Below are positions 46,801-55,594 of a DNA stretch of 64,000 bases, piece by piece; positions within the stretch are counted from its first letter, which is position 1; the number at the start of each line of letters is the position of its first letter. A program made the translations under genes and the position numbers. The notes under the pieces are model-generated. The model did not search any database, was not told the origin of the DNA, and worked only from the letters and a program-made list of their open reading frames with translations. The stretch comes from Prevotella veroralis DSM 19559 = JCM 6290 (GTDB taxonomy: Bacteria; Bacteroidota; Bacteroidia; Bacteroidales; Bacteroidaceae): NCBI RefSeq assembly GCF_000377625.1, contig NZ_KB898326.1:236910-300909 (forward strand), read 5' to 3'.

Positions 46801-48616
46801 CTGATGATGACGGCTGTAATGGAATTGTCTCGCCGTTAGGAACGATATTTTCCATTATCTGCGTATCGTTCTCAGAAGCAATGGTTACAGTCTCCTTAAC
46901 CTTATTCTCTGTTTCTGCCTTTGTTATCACTTCTTCCTTGATTTCCTCTGCTACCACTTCTTCTTTGGTATATTGTCCCCTGACTATTTCTTCCAGTTCG
47001 GCTATCTCATGCAATTTCTTAGGAGAGAAATACAGGTCGCGTTCAATCCCCAGTCCTCTTACCTTCACGCCTTCCATCTCATCAAGGGACATATTGCCAA
47101 GCTCCCAACCATAACCCATTGTCACGGCACCGAAGCCAATGCGGCTCTTAGGGTCATATTCCAGAAGGTAGGCTGTGTATGCTCCCATAGGGAAGAAATA
47201 GCGTGCATAGGCAACCTTATCGCCAATGAGTTCCTTTTCCGTGCTGTAAAGTTTTGGCAGTTGCTTCTTGATACTGTCGGGCATGAGGTTATAGGCATCG
47301 TTTATACCCTTGTCTTCAGTCTTTGTCCTCTCTGTCTCTTCTTCCCGACTTATGGTAATACCCAACTTGCGAAGCTGTTTCTCTGCTTCAGCCTCTCGTT
47401 CTACCTCTGTCATCGGTATACCTGTTTCATATAGCTTACGGTCGATACGTTGTCCCATTTCAAGGGAGAGTTGTGTTCGGAGACTTTCTGCCATTTCCTC
47501 AATCCCTCCTGTGAACCGATACTCCCATGCAAGTCTTCCATAAGGGTCTGTACCCATTATGCGCTCTGTAGCAATGGTGCGATGAGATATGTCTTTCCAA
47601 TCTCCTACAAAAAGAGAGTTATGCTTGAAGACGACAGAAGAGCCTTCTTCCTTAGGAACGGAAACGGTTTCTACAAACTGCTGCTCAATCCCCTTGCTGA
47701 TTTCTTTACCTGTTTGCTTCTGCAGGACAATGAGGTCACTGCCTACGTCAGTTCCTGCATTGTCTGAAAACATACCCGATGGTAGGCGGAGAGCGGAGAT
47801 AAGGCGGCTGTTCTGCATGAGGTAACGGCGTATGGCTTCATTGCGGGGACTGTCTAATACGCCCTGTGAGGTGATGAATGCCAAAATTCCACCTTCCTTG
47901 ATGCAGTCCAGACCTTTCACGAAGAAGTAATTGTGAATGGCACGTGTGGACTCACGTTTAAGAGTGTCCTTGCCTTTGCTATACTCTCGGTCATAGACCA
48001 TGAAATCTCCAAAAGGAATGTTACTTGTAATAAGGTCGTACTTGTCCTTGTCTTCCAGTTCTCCAATAGCTTCAAAAGGCTCGTTGCGAACGAACACATT
48101 GCCTTTACCATAGGGGTGCAGGGCTTGGCTGATGCGGGCAGTGAGCAGATCCTTTTCCATTGCATCTACAACTCCAGCTTGCCTTGCAAAGGTCTCTGCA
48201 AAGGCACCCATGCCAGCCGAAGGATCCAAACATCGACGTATGGGTACATTTACAGAAGTGAGAGCATCAGAGATGGCAGAAACGATACGGGTATCGGTAT
48301 AGAAGGAGGTCAGTACGCTTGCCTTGATGCTCTCCCAGTACCGCTTGGCGGTATTGGCATCTAAGGCTTCACGGTAAATCATCTGTTTGAGCTGCTGTGT
48401 CGGCTCGAAGAGATTCTGCTCAGACTTGCTCCAATAGCGTATGTCATCGGGGTTATCTGTGCGGTTGAGTACACATTTCAAGCCACCGAAGCCCTGATAG
48501 TTTCGTAAGATACTTTTCTCAGCTTCGGTGGCTTCACGGCGTTCTTTTTCCAGGCGCAAGACCACACGGATAGCCTCCGTGTTGGCTTGCAGGACTTCTT
48601 TCTTATTGTATGCCAT
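43838..48616 (-). pseudogene. N-terminal part of the split N6-methylase/SNF2 helicase
   Basis: 1592 residues. An N-terminal DNA adenine-methylase-like domain contains [13 protein letters not shown] and [14 protein letters not shown] (an NPPF-type motif). A long low-complexity region with Glu/Pro-rich stretches follows, and then an SNF2-type ATPase lobe with [15 protein letters not shown] and [12 protein letters not shown]. It ends [17 protein letters not shown]; the next helicase lobe is missing and lies at 27613-29193. Full-length relatives in conjugative transposons have both lobes in one chain. Broken by insertion of the inner element, or by recombination at this point. Confidence 0.85.
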
Positions 48617-48708
48617 AAGGTATAACTTCTTCTATTATGAGAATAACCACTCTGATACCAAAGCTTGGTTGTCATGTCAGACTTTAGTATCAGGAATGAA
48701 GTAGTATG

Positions 48709-50781
48709 CTATTTCCGTTTCCTGTTTTGTTCAAATTCAAAGGTGGTAGTATAATCGTCCTTCAAAATCAGACGGGCGTTGAATTTCTTGCCTGCCTTGC
48801 TGGTCAGTCCTTTAAGGATAGGTGTACGACCAGAATTTATCAAGTCACGGATATTATCTTCAGAGAGATGTATGCCGCAGACTTCACGAAATACGTGAAA
48901 ACCACAGGTTTCATGCCTGCACTTGGCTACCTTGGCATAGATGCCGACACTCTGCTGTCCGCACTTTGGACAGAGGTAGACAGGATAGGACTTCTGCTCT
49001 GAAGAAAGCGAGAGGAGTTCCTCGCAAATAGTTCCCACGTATGAGTTGATGCCTTGTGAGAACTTATCAGATGGCATCTTTCCTGCTTCAATAGCGGCAA
49101 GGGCAAGTTCCCAACTGCCTGTCATCTCAGCATTGGCAATCTTCTTGTCCTTGACAATTTCATAGACAGCTAAGCCTTTCTCGGTAGGTATGATGGATTT
49201 CTTGTCCCTTCGGATATAATCACGAAGGATCAGCGTTTCGATAATGTTGGCACGGGTGGCAGGTGTTCCGATACCACACTCTGCCATCGCTTTCTTACTC
49301 TCTGCATTTTCGACCTCTTTTCCGGCGTTCTCCATCGCAGAAAGCAATGTCGCTTCTGTGTAGAGCGGTTTAGGTTTAGTCTTATGCTCGGTTATTTCAG
49401 CAGAAACAAGTGGCAAAACCTCTCCCTCCGTTAGGCTAGGCAATGAAGACAAAATCTGTTCTTTACCATCTTCTTCCTTCTCAGCTTCCACTTCTTTACT
49501 TTTCTGTACGGCTTTCCAACCCAAGGAAATCTGCCTACATGCTTTCCAAGTAAAGGTGTTGGTGCCGTCCGTAAACCGCACCTGCATACGCTCTTCCTCG
49601 GAATCAGAAGAAAAGGCTTCGGAAAAGCGAGTTACTACCATATTATATATGTTTGCTTCGTCCGTAGATAAGCCCGTTGGCGTCTCCCCCGTGGGGATGA
49701 TGGCGTGGTGGTCGGTTACTTTTGCGTTGTCCACCGAATGGCGGTTAAGTGGATTTGAAAGTGTCTTGCCTATCTTGCGCAGCAGGGCGGGTACTTCCTC
49801 GAAAATATCCTCGCTGATGTATCGGCTGCCTGTGCGGGGATAGGTCGTGATTTTCTTCTCATAGAGGCTTTGGGCTATTGAGAGGGTTTTGTCTGCAGAA
49901 AAGCCGTGGCGTCTGTTGGCATCTTTTTGCAAGGCAGTAAGGTCGTACAAGAGTGGTGGCGGTGTACCAGCCACCTTTCTTACGACCGATTCCACTGTAA
50001 GCTGGCTCTGACTGCGAAGTACAGCGAGAGCAGTCTGTGCCGATGCTTCACTCTCATAGTCTTTACAGCCAACGGTTTTCAGCGGCACGCCCTCTTTCTC
50101 TGTGTGAACGGATAATTTCCAATAGGGTACGGAAGAAAAATCACGGTTCTCTATGTACCGACGGCAGACCATAGCAAGTATCGGGGTCTGTACCCGTCCC
50201 AAGGAATAGCCACCCCTGCGGGCAATGGAAAGGGCTCGGCTGGCATTAATACCCACGAGCCAGTCGGCTTCGCTTCTTGCCTTGGCAGAATGATAGAGGT
50301 TGTCGTAATGGCTTCCTAGTTTGAGATTGGAAAGTCCCTCACGGATAGCTTTGTTTGTGAGAGAACTTATCCAAAGGCGGTCAAAAGGTTTTCTGCAATC
50401 AAGATATTGATAGATATAGCGGAAGATGAGTTCACCTTCACGCCCTGCATCTGTGGCAACGATGATACGGTCTGCCTTGTCAAAGCAGGAACGTAACACC
50501 TTGAGTTGCTTCAATGCTGCAGGGTCTGATATATACTCCTTGTCCTTGTGTACTTGTCGTACCATTAACTGAAATGGATTGGGACGGATGGGCAAGTCCT
50601 CGGCTTTGTAGGCAGAAAAACCGTAGGTTTCGGGCATGGCAAGGGCGATGAGGTGTCCCATTGCCCACGTAACGAGGTAACCGTTGCCATCCATGTATCC
50701 GTCCTGCTTGCTGTTTGCCCCAACGATGCGGGCAATATCTCTGGCTACCGAGGGTTTCTCGGCGATAATACAAGTTGTCAT
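48709..50781 (-). CDS. topB: Mobile-element DNA topoisomerase III (TopB)
   Basis: 690 residues. The Toprim domain has CIIAEKPSVARDIARIVGA and ATDAGREGELIFRYIYQ, and the active-site Tyr is in KKITTYPRTGSRYISED. AECGIGTPATRANIIETLI is the core C-terminal block. A zinc ribbon (LCPKCGQQSVGIYAK...CRHETCGF) and a C-terminal repeat (GRTPILKGLTSKAGKKFNAR) follow. It differs from the chromosomal enzyme at 12305-14212. It likely resolves DNA topology during element transfer. It sits 21 bases after the DUF3945 gene. Confidence 0.95.
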   Translation of the reverse strand: MTTCIIAEKPSVARDIARIVGANSKQDGYMDGNGYLVTWAMGHLIALAMPETYGFSAYKAEDLPIRPNPFQLMVRQVHKDKEYISDPAALKQLKVLRSCFDKADRIIVATDAGREGELIFRYIYQYLDCRKPFDRLWISSLTNKAIREGLSNLKLGSHYDNLYHSAKARSEADWLVGINASRALSIARRGGYSLGRVQTPILAMVCRRYIENRDFSSVPYWKLSVHTEKEGVPLKTVGCKDYESEASAQTALAVLRSQSQLTVESVVRKVAGTPPPLLYDLTALQKDANRRHGFSADKTLSIAQSLYEKKITTYPRTGSRYISEDIFEEVPALLRKIGKTLSNPLNRHSVDNAKVTDHHAIIPTGETPTGLSTDEANIYNMVVTRFSEAFSSDSEEERMQVRFTDGTNTFTWKACRQISLGWKAVQKSKEVEAEKEEDGKEQILSSLPSLTEGEVLPLVSAEITEHKTKPKPLYTEATLLSAMENAGKEVENAESKKAMAECGIGTPATRANIIETLILRDYIRRDKKSIIPTEKGLAVYEIVKDKKIANAEMTGSWELALAAIEAGKMPSDKFSQGINSYVGTICEELLSLSSEQKSYPVYLCPKCGQQSVGIYAKVAKCRHETCGFHVFREVCGIHLSEDNIRDLINSGRTPILKGLTSKAGKKFNARLILKDDYTTTFEFEQNRKRK

Positions 50782-50802
50782 AGTCGATAATAGAATTAAG
50801 GG

Positions 50803-52206
50803 TTACATCTTACGTCCACGGGACTTCTTCTGCTTGTTTTCGTCCTTCTTTTGCCTCTGCTCGGCAGTAGGTTGTGTCTGTCCCGTTTTGAGTGGCTCTT
50901 TCACATCCTTGGTGGCTTCGTTAGTCTTACCGTGGTTATTCACGGCTACCTGTGTTTTGTGTTCTTCGGCTACGGCAACCACCTTTTCTTTGCCAGTTTC
51001 TTGCTTCTTATCGGGATTCCACTTGTAAAAACGTGGTCTATTCTGTTCCTTATCCATGCGGACGTATGCGTTGAAAGGTTGTCCCTGTTTATCCACCATA
51101 TTCTTTAAATATAGTGTGCGACCGCTATCCAATGCTTCACGCTGTTTATCTGATAACTCTAAGCCGCAAAGCTTATGTGGGACGCCTTGCTGCAGTGTCT
51201 GCTGCTGGTGCTCCTTAAATCCACGATTATTGTCAAAGATAAATTCAATGCCTTTCTTCTCTGCATTGACTTGCAATACAGCATTAAATGTTTTGCCACT
51301 CTTGGCGGTCATGCTCTCCACTTTCACAGCCTTACCTTCCACGAGGCTTTTGTACTGTGCATCGGAAAGGGTAATACCTTTGATTTCCCTAGGAATGTTC
51401 ACACGGTCGGCACGAAGGGCGATGAGCTCGTTGGTCTGCGGATCGATGGATACGTAGGCTGCGAACGGCTCACCATTCTTGGGCGTAATCTCGATGGTCT
51501 TGCCAAGGTTGCCTGTTGCAAGGAGCTGTTCTTTCTCCTCTGGAGAGAACTTGTGTCCCATGTAGGGAAAGTCGAGCTGTGGCTCTTTGCGAAGCGGGTG
51601 AACTGCCAAGCCAATATTACCCTCGCCATCGGTACGAAATGCCAAACGGGCATCGGTATAGATGGTAGTATCACCCATCGGGATGGCGATGGTTACAAGA
51701 TTGCTCTTCTGCCAGTTGAGCATTTTTGCCAACTCTCCACTCTGCTCCAATCGCTCACGGGTAAGTCCGAGGTTGTCGAGCTGCTTCCAATCAATCTTCG
51801 ACTCGTCAATGGCGGTGGCATTCTTCTGCTTGGGTAGGAAGTCGTCAAAGCGCACCTGACTATCTGCCAACTGCTGCTTGTTCTCCGGCTTCTCACGGTT
51901 CTGAAGCATGGTATGGAGCGATGCCACACCTTGCTCCACATTGTTAGCCACTACCTTGTAGAGTCCGAAACGAGTGGGCTCGTTGAACTGCTTGAGGAAA
52001 TTAGTCATGAAGTTCTTCAGCAAGCCATCTTTGTTATTGAACTTCAAGAAGGCAGCCTGATGCACATCCTTGGCTTCCGTTGTTTGGAGCTTTCCTTTGT
52101 CGTCAATACCTGAAACTACGGAGAGTTTTCCCGTTTCGTTAGCATTCTTCACTTCCGTGCGGTCTTCCAAGACCAGCACATAATTGTCATTGCTGTTCGA
52201 TTCCAT
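50803..52206 (-). CDS. DUF3945/DUF4099-domain mobile-element protein
   Basis: 467 residues. The N-terminus (NYVLVLEDRTEVKNANETG) and middle (GLTRERLEQSGELAKMLNW) match DUF4099, followed by repeated DUF3945 units such as ALDSGRTLYLKNMVDKQGQP and SLVEGKAVKVESMTAKSGK. These units resemble the C-terminal repeat of the neighbouring TopB. A basic tail ends KKSRGRKM. Typically encoded next to topB in conjugative transposons; precise function unknown. First gene of the minus-strand run topped by a gene-free 269-base gap (52207-52475). Confidence 0.85.
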   Translation of the reverse strand: MESNSNDNYVLVLEDRTEVKNANETGKLSVVSGIDDKGKLQTTEAKDVHQAAFLKFNNKDGLLKNFMTNFLKQFNEPTRFGLYKVVANNVEQGVASLHTMLQNREKPENKQQLADSQVRFDDFLPKQKNATAIDESKIDWKQLDNLGLTRERLEQSGELAKMLNWQKSNLVTIAIPMGDTTIYTDARLAFRTDGEGNIGLAVHPLRKEPQLDFPYMGHKFSPEEKEQLLATGNLGKTIEITPKNGEPFAAYVSIDPQTNELIALRADRVNIPREIKGITLSDAQYKSLVEGKAVKVESMTAKSGKTFNAVLQVNAEKKGIEFIFDNNRGFKEHQQQTLQQGVPHKLCGLELSDKQREALDSGRTLYLKNMVDKQGQPFNAYVRMDKEQNRPRFYKWNPDKKQETGKEKVVAVAEEHKTQVAVNNHGKTNEATKDVKEPLKTGQTQPTAEQRQKKDENKQKKSRGRKM

Positions 52207-52475
52207 AATTTGTTACTTTTATATGTATTTAGTTTCGAACAACAAAATTATAGTGAAAAATCTTCCTAATTAACTATGAGGGATAAATCAGGATATACTA
52301 AGATAAAGACAGAAATTTATTGCAATATGAACTTTAATTTACAGAAATCACCCCGCAGGAATAAAAAAAAGTGGTTTTATCATTTTTTTTAGCAGATTTT
52401 TTGCAAGTTCAAAAGAAATAGGCTATTTTGCAAAACTAAGAACCCTATTATGAAACTAATAAAAGTTGATGTACG

Positions 52476-52931
52476 ATGAAAAAAGGTTTTATACCTGATG
52501 CTGTAAAGACTGATGAAGAGGGACATAAAATGATTAATTATACTGTCCTTATTCCTCTTTTAGTTCAATCCGTACAAGATTTAACATTACAAATAGAAGA
52601 GCAAAAATCTTTAATTGCAGAATTAAGTATGAATGAAAATACTACAGATATTTCTTTTTTAGCTAAAAAAGCAAAAAGGAATCGGATTTTGAATTACACT
52701 CCAAATCCCACAAAAGGAATGATGACTTTTACGATTAGTGTGGAAGAGAATAAATCTGATGTATATCTTGTCATTTGCAATTTATCAGGTGTTCAAGAAA
52801 AACGGATTGAGATACCATACAATCAGTCCTCTATTCAAGTAGATTTATCTCCATTGAACTCTGGACTACACATCGCGTCTCTCATTGTCTCTGGGAAAGT
52901 TTATGATTCAAAGCAGATTATAAAGGACTAA
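52476..52931 (+). CDS. Small protein with a T9SS-like C-terminal domain
   Basis: 151 residues. The first part, NYTVLIPLLVQSVQDLTLQI with a coiled-coil continuation, resembles the end of an S74-like chaperone or tail-spike region. The second half is a type IX secretion C-terminal-like domain (NYTPNPTKGMMTFTI, VYLVICNLSGVQ, LNSGLHIASLIVSGKVYDSKQII). No signal peptide, so this is probably the tail of a once larger secreted protein or a peptide-like substrate; it precedes a radical SAM fragment. AT-rich like the downstream island. Confidence 0.55.
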   Translation: MKKGFIPDAVKTDEEGHKMINYTVLIPLLVQSVQDLTLQIEEQKSLIAELSMNENTTDISFLAKKAKRNRILNYTPNPTKGMMTFTISVEENKSDVYLVICNLSGVQEKRIEIPYNQSSIQVDLSPLNSGLHIASLIVSGKVYDSKQIIKD

Positions 52932-53089
52932 ATTAATTCAACAGTTAAGCAGGAGGGCATTTTCTAAATGCCCTCCTGCTTTGTATTCACACATTAATTT
53001 CAAAGTATAACATAAAAGATTACCTTTTAAACGGAATAACATTCCTCAAAAATATAACTTGCACACATCACAAGGAATTGACATCGCTT

Positions 53090-53329
53090 ATGATTTATTC
53101 AACTCCACTTTGTCAGTCTCGTTGTAAACACTGTTCTATTTGGAAAAAGAGACCTGTAGAACATTTGTCATTAAATGATATTATTAGGATAATGTCAAGC
53201 AAATGTGTGACGAAAAGGACAACTATAGATTTGGAAGGAGGAGAATTTATATTACATCCAGAAGCAGATGCTATACTAAACTGGTTTCATGAAAACCATA
53301 AGAACCTTAATTCCGCAACACTATTATAA
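53090..53329 (+). pseudogene. Truncated radical SAM protein
   Basis: 80 residues from the ATG at 53090. PLCQSRCKHCSIWKK contains a CxxxCxxC cluster motif, and DLEGGEFILHPEAD contains the GGE SAM motif. The rest of the barrel and any SPASM domain are absent; the frame stops just before a hairpin and the IS1380 remnant. Likely cut by the IS insertion. Confidence 0.7.
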
Positions 53330-53346
53330 ATTAAACTTTTTAAGTA

Positions 53347-53371
53347 CCTGAGCAACAAAAAGTTGCTCAGG
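53347..53371 (+). terminator. Perfect 10-bp-arm hairpin
   Basis: CCTGAGCAAC-AAAAA-GTTGCTCAGG, 17 bases past the radical SAM fragment stop. No T-run follows; it may be a terminator or an IS-end structure. Confidence 0.5.
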
Positions 53372-53439
53372 ATTCTGCCATGTCAGAATTTTCACTTATA
53401 TTAGTGTTGCAAAAAAAACAAGAGAATCTGACGATAGAC

Positions 53440-54163
53440 ATGGCGAAGATACAAATTAAATCTGAGAGACTCACTCCTTTTGGGGGATTATTTTCAATCA
53501 TGGAGCAATTTGACTCCAGATTATCATCTGTAATCGACTCAACCCTCGGTCTAAGGTGTAGATCGTTCGGTTATCAGTACAGCGAAATCATCCGTTCTCT
53601 CATGAGTATCTACTTCTGTGGTGGTTCATGTACCCCAGGATGTCACTACTCATTTGATGAACCACCTCTCGCTTCATCCGACACTTCGCACTTGTAGCTC
53701 TGATACTATCCTCAGAGCGATAAAGGAGTTGACGCGAGAAAACATTTCATACACATCAGATATGGGCAAGACCTACGATTTCAATACGGCTGACACTCTC
53801 AATACTTTATTGCTCAATTGTATATTTGCATCTGGCCAACTGAAAGAGGGTGAGATGTATGATGTTGATTTCGACCATCAGTTCATAGAGACAGAGAAGT
53901 ATGATGCAAAGCCTACATACAAGAAGTTCCTTGGTTATCGACCGGGCGTGGCGGTTATTGGCGATTTGATAGTCGGTATAGAGAATAGCGATGGTAACAC
54001 AAATGTTCGTTTCCATCAGAAGGACACGCTGAAGAGGTTCTTTGAGAGATTTGAACAGAATGGGCTCACTATCAATCGCTTCAGAGCTGATATACCTGTA
54101 ATAATGCTTACGCAGATGTTTTCCAGACTGATTTTGGATAATGCCTACAACTTATGGGAATGA
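53440..54163 (+). pseudogene. Broken IS1380-type transposase
   Basis: Starts MAKIQIKSERLTPFGGLFSIM and runs to CGGSC at about 53637. A one-base frameshift there switches to the frame reading DVTTHLMNHLSLHPTLRTCSSD. It continues through YDVDFDHQFIETEKYDAKPT and GNTNVRFHQ to NRFRAD, where the catalytic core should continue but is deleted. Two lesions make it inactive. Possible tail remnants lie further right to about 54300. Confidence 0.8.
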
Positions 54164-54336
54164 TATTGTGTATTGCCTCAAGTCACATTGTGGGGTAAGG
54201 GGATATTGTAGGCAGAAGTGGGTGCTTCAAGTTCAAATTATCTGCAAATTCAGTAATGAGAGGACGTGTAAACGCAATAAGGACGTTCAAGGGCTTAGTT
54301 ACGGATTTGAGGGTAGTGTAAAATTTATGCGTTTTT

Positions 54337-54368
54337 TTTGGTGGTATTATACTTTATATATATCTTTG
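54337..54368 (+). promoter_or_regulatory. Promoter of the riboswitch operon
   Basis: TTTG 54337-54340, 20-base spacer, TATCTTTG 54361-54368. Transcription would start near 54375, at the base of the first FMN aptamer. Confidence 0.8.
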
Positions 54369-54376
54369 CAAAAGAA

Positions 54377-54490
54377 CTTCGGGGGCAGGGTGAAATTCCC
54401 TATCGGCGGTATAGTCCGCGACTTCTATTTTTAATAGAACTGATTTGGTGAAATTCCAAAACCGACAGTTATAGTCTGGATGGTACGAGG
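54377..54490 (+). ncRNA. FMN riboswitch, first of two
   Basis: Conserved RFN blocks occur in order: GGGGGCAGGGTGAAATTCCC, TCGGCGGTATAGTCCGCGA, CTGATTTGGTGAAATTCC, AAAACCGACAGTTATAGTC and TGGATGG. P1 is formed by CTTCG (54377-54381) with CGAGG (54486-54490). The core is nearly identical to the second copy, with two substitutions (CCCTATC against CCTTACC). It binds FMN in known examples and usually controls riboflavin genes; here the downstream genes are different. Confidence 0.95.
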
Positions 54491-54561
54491 TTTTATACAT
54501 TGCAATTCTTGCCATGTATTTTCTTGTATCTTTCCCTATGTTTTATTAAAAAAATAATTGG

Positions 54562-54681
54562 ATTCTTCAGGGGCAGGGTGAAATTCCTTACCGGCGGTAT
54601 AGTCCGCGACTTCTATTTTTAATAGAACTGATTTGGTGAAATTCCAAAACCGACAGTTATAGTCTGGATGGTATGAAGAAT
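54562..54681 (+). ncRNA. FMN riboswitch, second of two
   Basis: Same conserved blocks as the first copy, with its own distinct P1: ATTCTTCA (54562-54569) pairs with TGAAGAAT (54674-54681). Both stems are intact although the sequences differ, so both aptamers have probably been kept functional. The spacer between copies is 71 bases. Followed after eight bases by a hairpin. Confidence 0.95.
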
Positions 54682-54689
54682 TATCTAAT

Positions 54690-54709
54690 GCAAACATTTT
54701 TATGTTTGC
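54690..54709 (+). promoter_or_regulatory. Hairpin after the second riboswitch (possible expression platform)
   Basis: GCAAACAT-TTTT-ATGTTTGC, 8-bp arms. No long T-run, so either a weak terminator or part of the expression platform. Confidence 0.5.
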
Positions 54710-54842
54710 TGATATATTCGCATATACCCTCTCTATGAAGCCCTTTTATAAATTTGTTGTAAAATGGCAATTGACAAATATTAAAAAAATAAGCCTTTTC
54801 CATTTCTTGGAATTAAGATATTGCTTATGTGTAAGTATATAA
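54702..54842 (+). CDS. Small ORF in the leader, 46 residues
   Basis: ATG 54702 to TAA 54840-54842. The product has a Lys/Phe-rich middle (MKPFYKFVVKWQLTN) and ends ELRYCLCVSI. It overlaps the hairpin and lies between riboswitch and first enzyme gene. It might be a leader peptide or a precursor for the radical SAM and E1 enzymes, or it may be chance. No ribosome-binding evidence. Confidence 0.2.
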   Translation: MFADIFAYTLSMKPFYKFVVKWQLTNIKKISLFHFLELRYCLCVSI

Positions 54843-54878
54843 TACTTGAATTAAATAATACAAATACAAAGAAATAAG

Positions 54879-55571
54879 ATGGATTATCAAGTAGTTGAGA
54901 TTAAAAACCCAGTTTTAAACATCAATGACTCAAAAGTCTATGGAATGTTTAACAAGCTGATCAAGTTGAAAATTATGGGATACCAACATGAATATGGTAA
55001 TTCCATTATGCCTATAGGCGCATATGATTTTCTTAGCGATCACATTGCTATATGTACTAAAGAGTCGAATGGGGACTTGAACCCAATAGCAATGTTTGAA
55101 ACATTACGGTATAGTACTTGTAAAGAATTCAAAATATCGTTTCCACCCATAGAATTAACGATGACAGGTGGAAACCATGTTCTATCTTCAGAAATTCAAA
55201 AATCAGCTAAAAAACTTTTGGAACATGGGAACGATATTCTTTACGACTCATCTTGGACGGTTGCTCCTGAACAGAGGCAGAAAAATAACATTTCTTCTAT
55301 TTTAAGATTGGTACTTTCTCTATGGGTAAACTTACATTTAGATTCTGATATAACCCCCTTTTTTGTATCTGCTACTTTGAAGGTTGGAACGGATAAAATC
55401 TTCAAAACTGCTGGTTGTGTTCCTGTGTCAGATTCTCCATATTACAAACTTGCAAATATAAACAATCAAAATGCAGAAATGTTTCTATGTTGCAAATTCT
55501 CCAATACTATGCTAAAGCTTTCAAATATGTATAGTAAATTATGGGCAGACAGAATTATCTTAGGAAAATAA
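54879..55571 (+). CDS. GNAT-like N-acyltransferase
   Basis: 230 residues. IAMFETLRYSTCKEF near residue 72 resembles the start of the acyltransferase fold. WTVAPEQRQKNNISSILRLV near residue 128 looks like the acyl-CoA-binding loop and following helix, and TDKIFKTAGCVPV near residue 175 like the last GNAT strand. Longer N-terminal and C-terminal parts resemble autoinducer-synthase-like or PEP-CTERM-type acyltransferases. Substrate unknown. First gene of the riboswitch operon; low GC. Confidence 0.65.
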   Translation: MDYQVVEIKNPVLNINDSKVYGMFNKLIKLKIMGYQHEYGNSIMPIGAYDFLSDHIAICTKESNGDLNPIAMFETLRYSTCKEFKISFPPIELTMTGGNHVLSSEIQKSAKKLLEHGNDILYDSSWTVAPEQRQKNNISSILRLVLSLWVNLHLDSDITPFFVSATLKVGTDKIFKTAGCVPVSDSPYYKLANINNQNAEMFLCCKFSNTMLKLSNMYSKLWADRIILGK

Positions 55572-55594
55572 TTTATACTTTAAACTTAAAAAAA

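Larger units (their letters stand above)
23170..52206. mobile_element. Conjugative-transposon-type mobile region (ends not defined)
   Basis: Gene content is typical of Bacteroidetes integrative elements: HTH/excisionase-like proteins, primase-helicase, methylase/SNF2 helicase, TopB and DUF3945. I see no relaxase, coupling protein or Tra genes here, so the region is incomplete or depends on helpers. True ends could extend to about 22.5 kb on the left and beyond 52 kb on the right; a second element is nested inside. Confidence 0.6.

Noticed and set aside
54141..54434. Frame overlapping the riboswitch promoter
   Set aside because: It continues into the FMN aptamer; only its first part may be IS1380 debris.
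55541..55594. Extended N-terminus for the E1-like protein
   Set aside because: It overlaps the GNAT gene and lacks similarity; the ATG at 55595 fits the family start.
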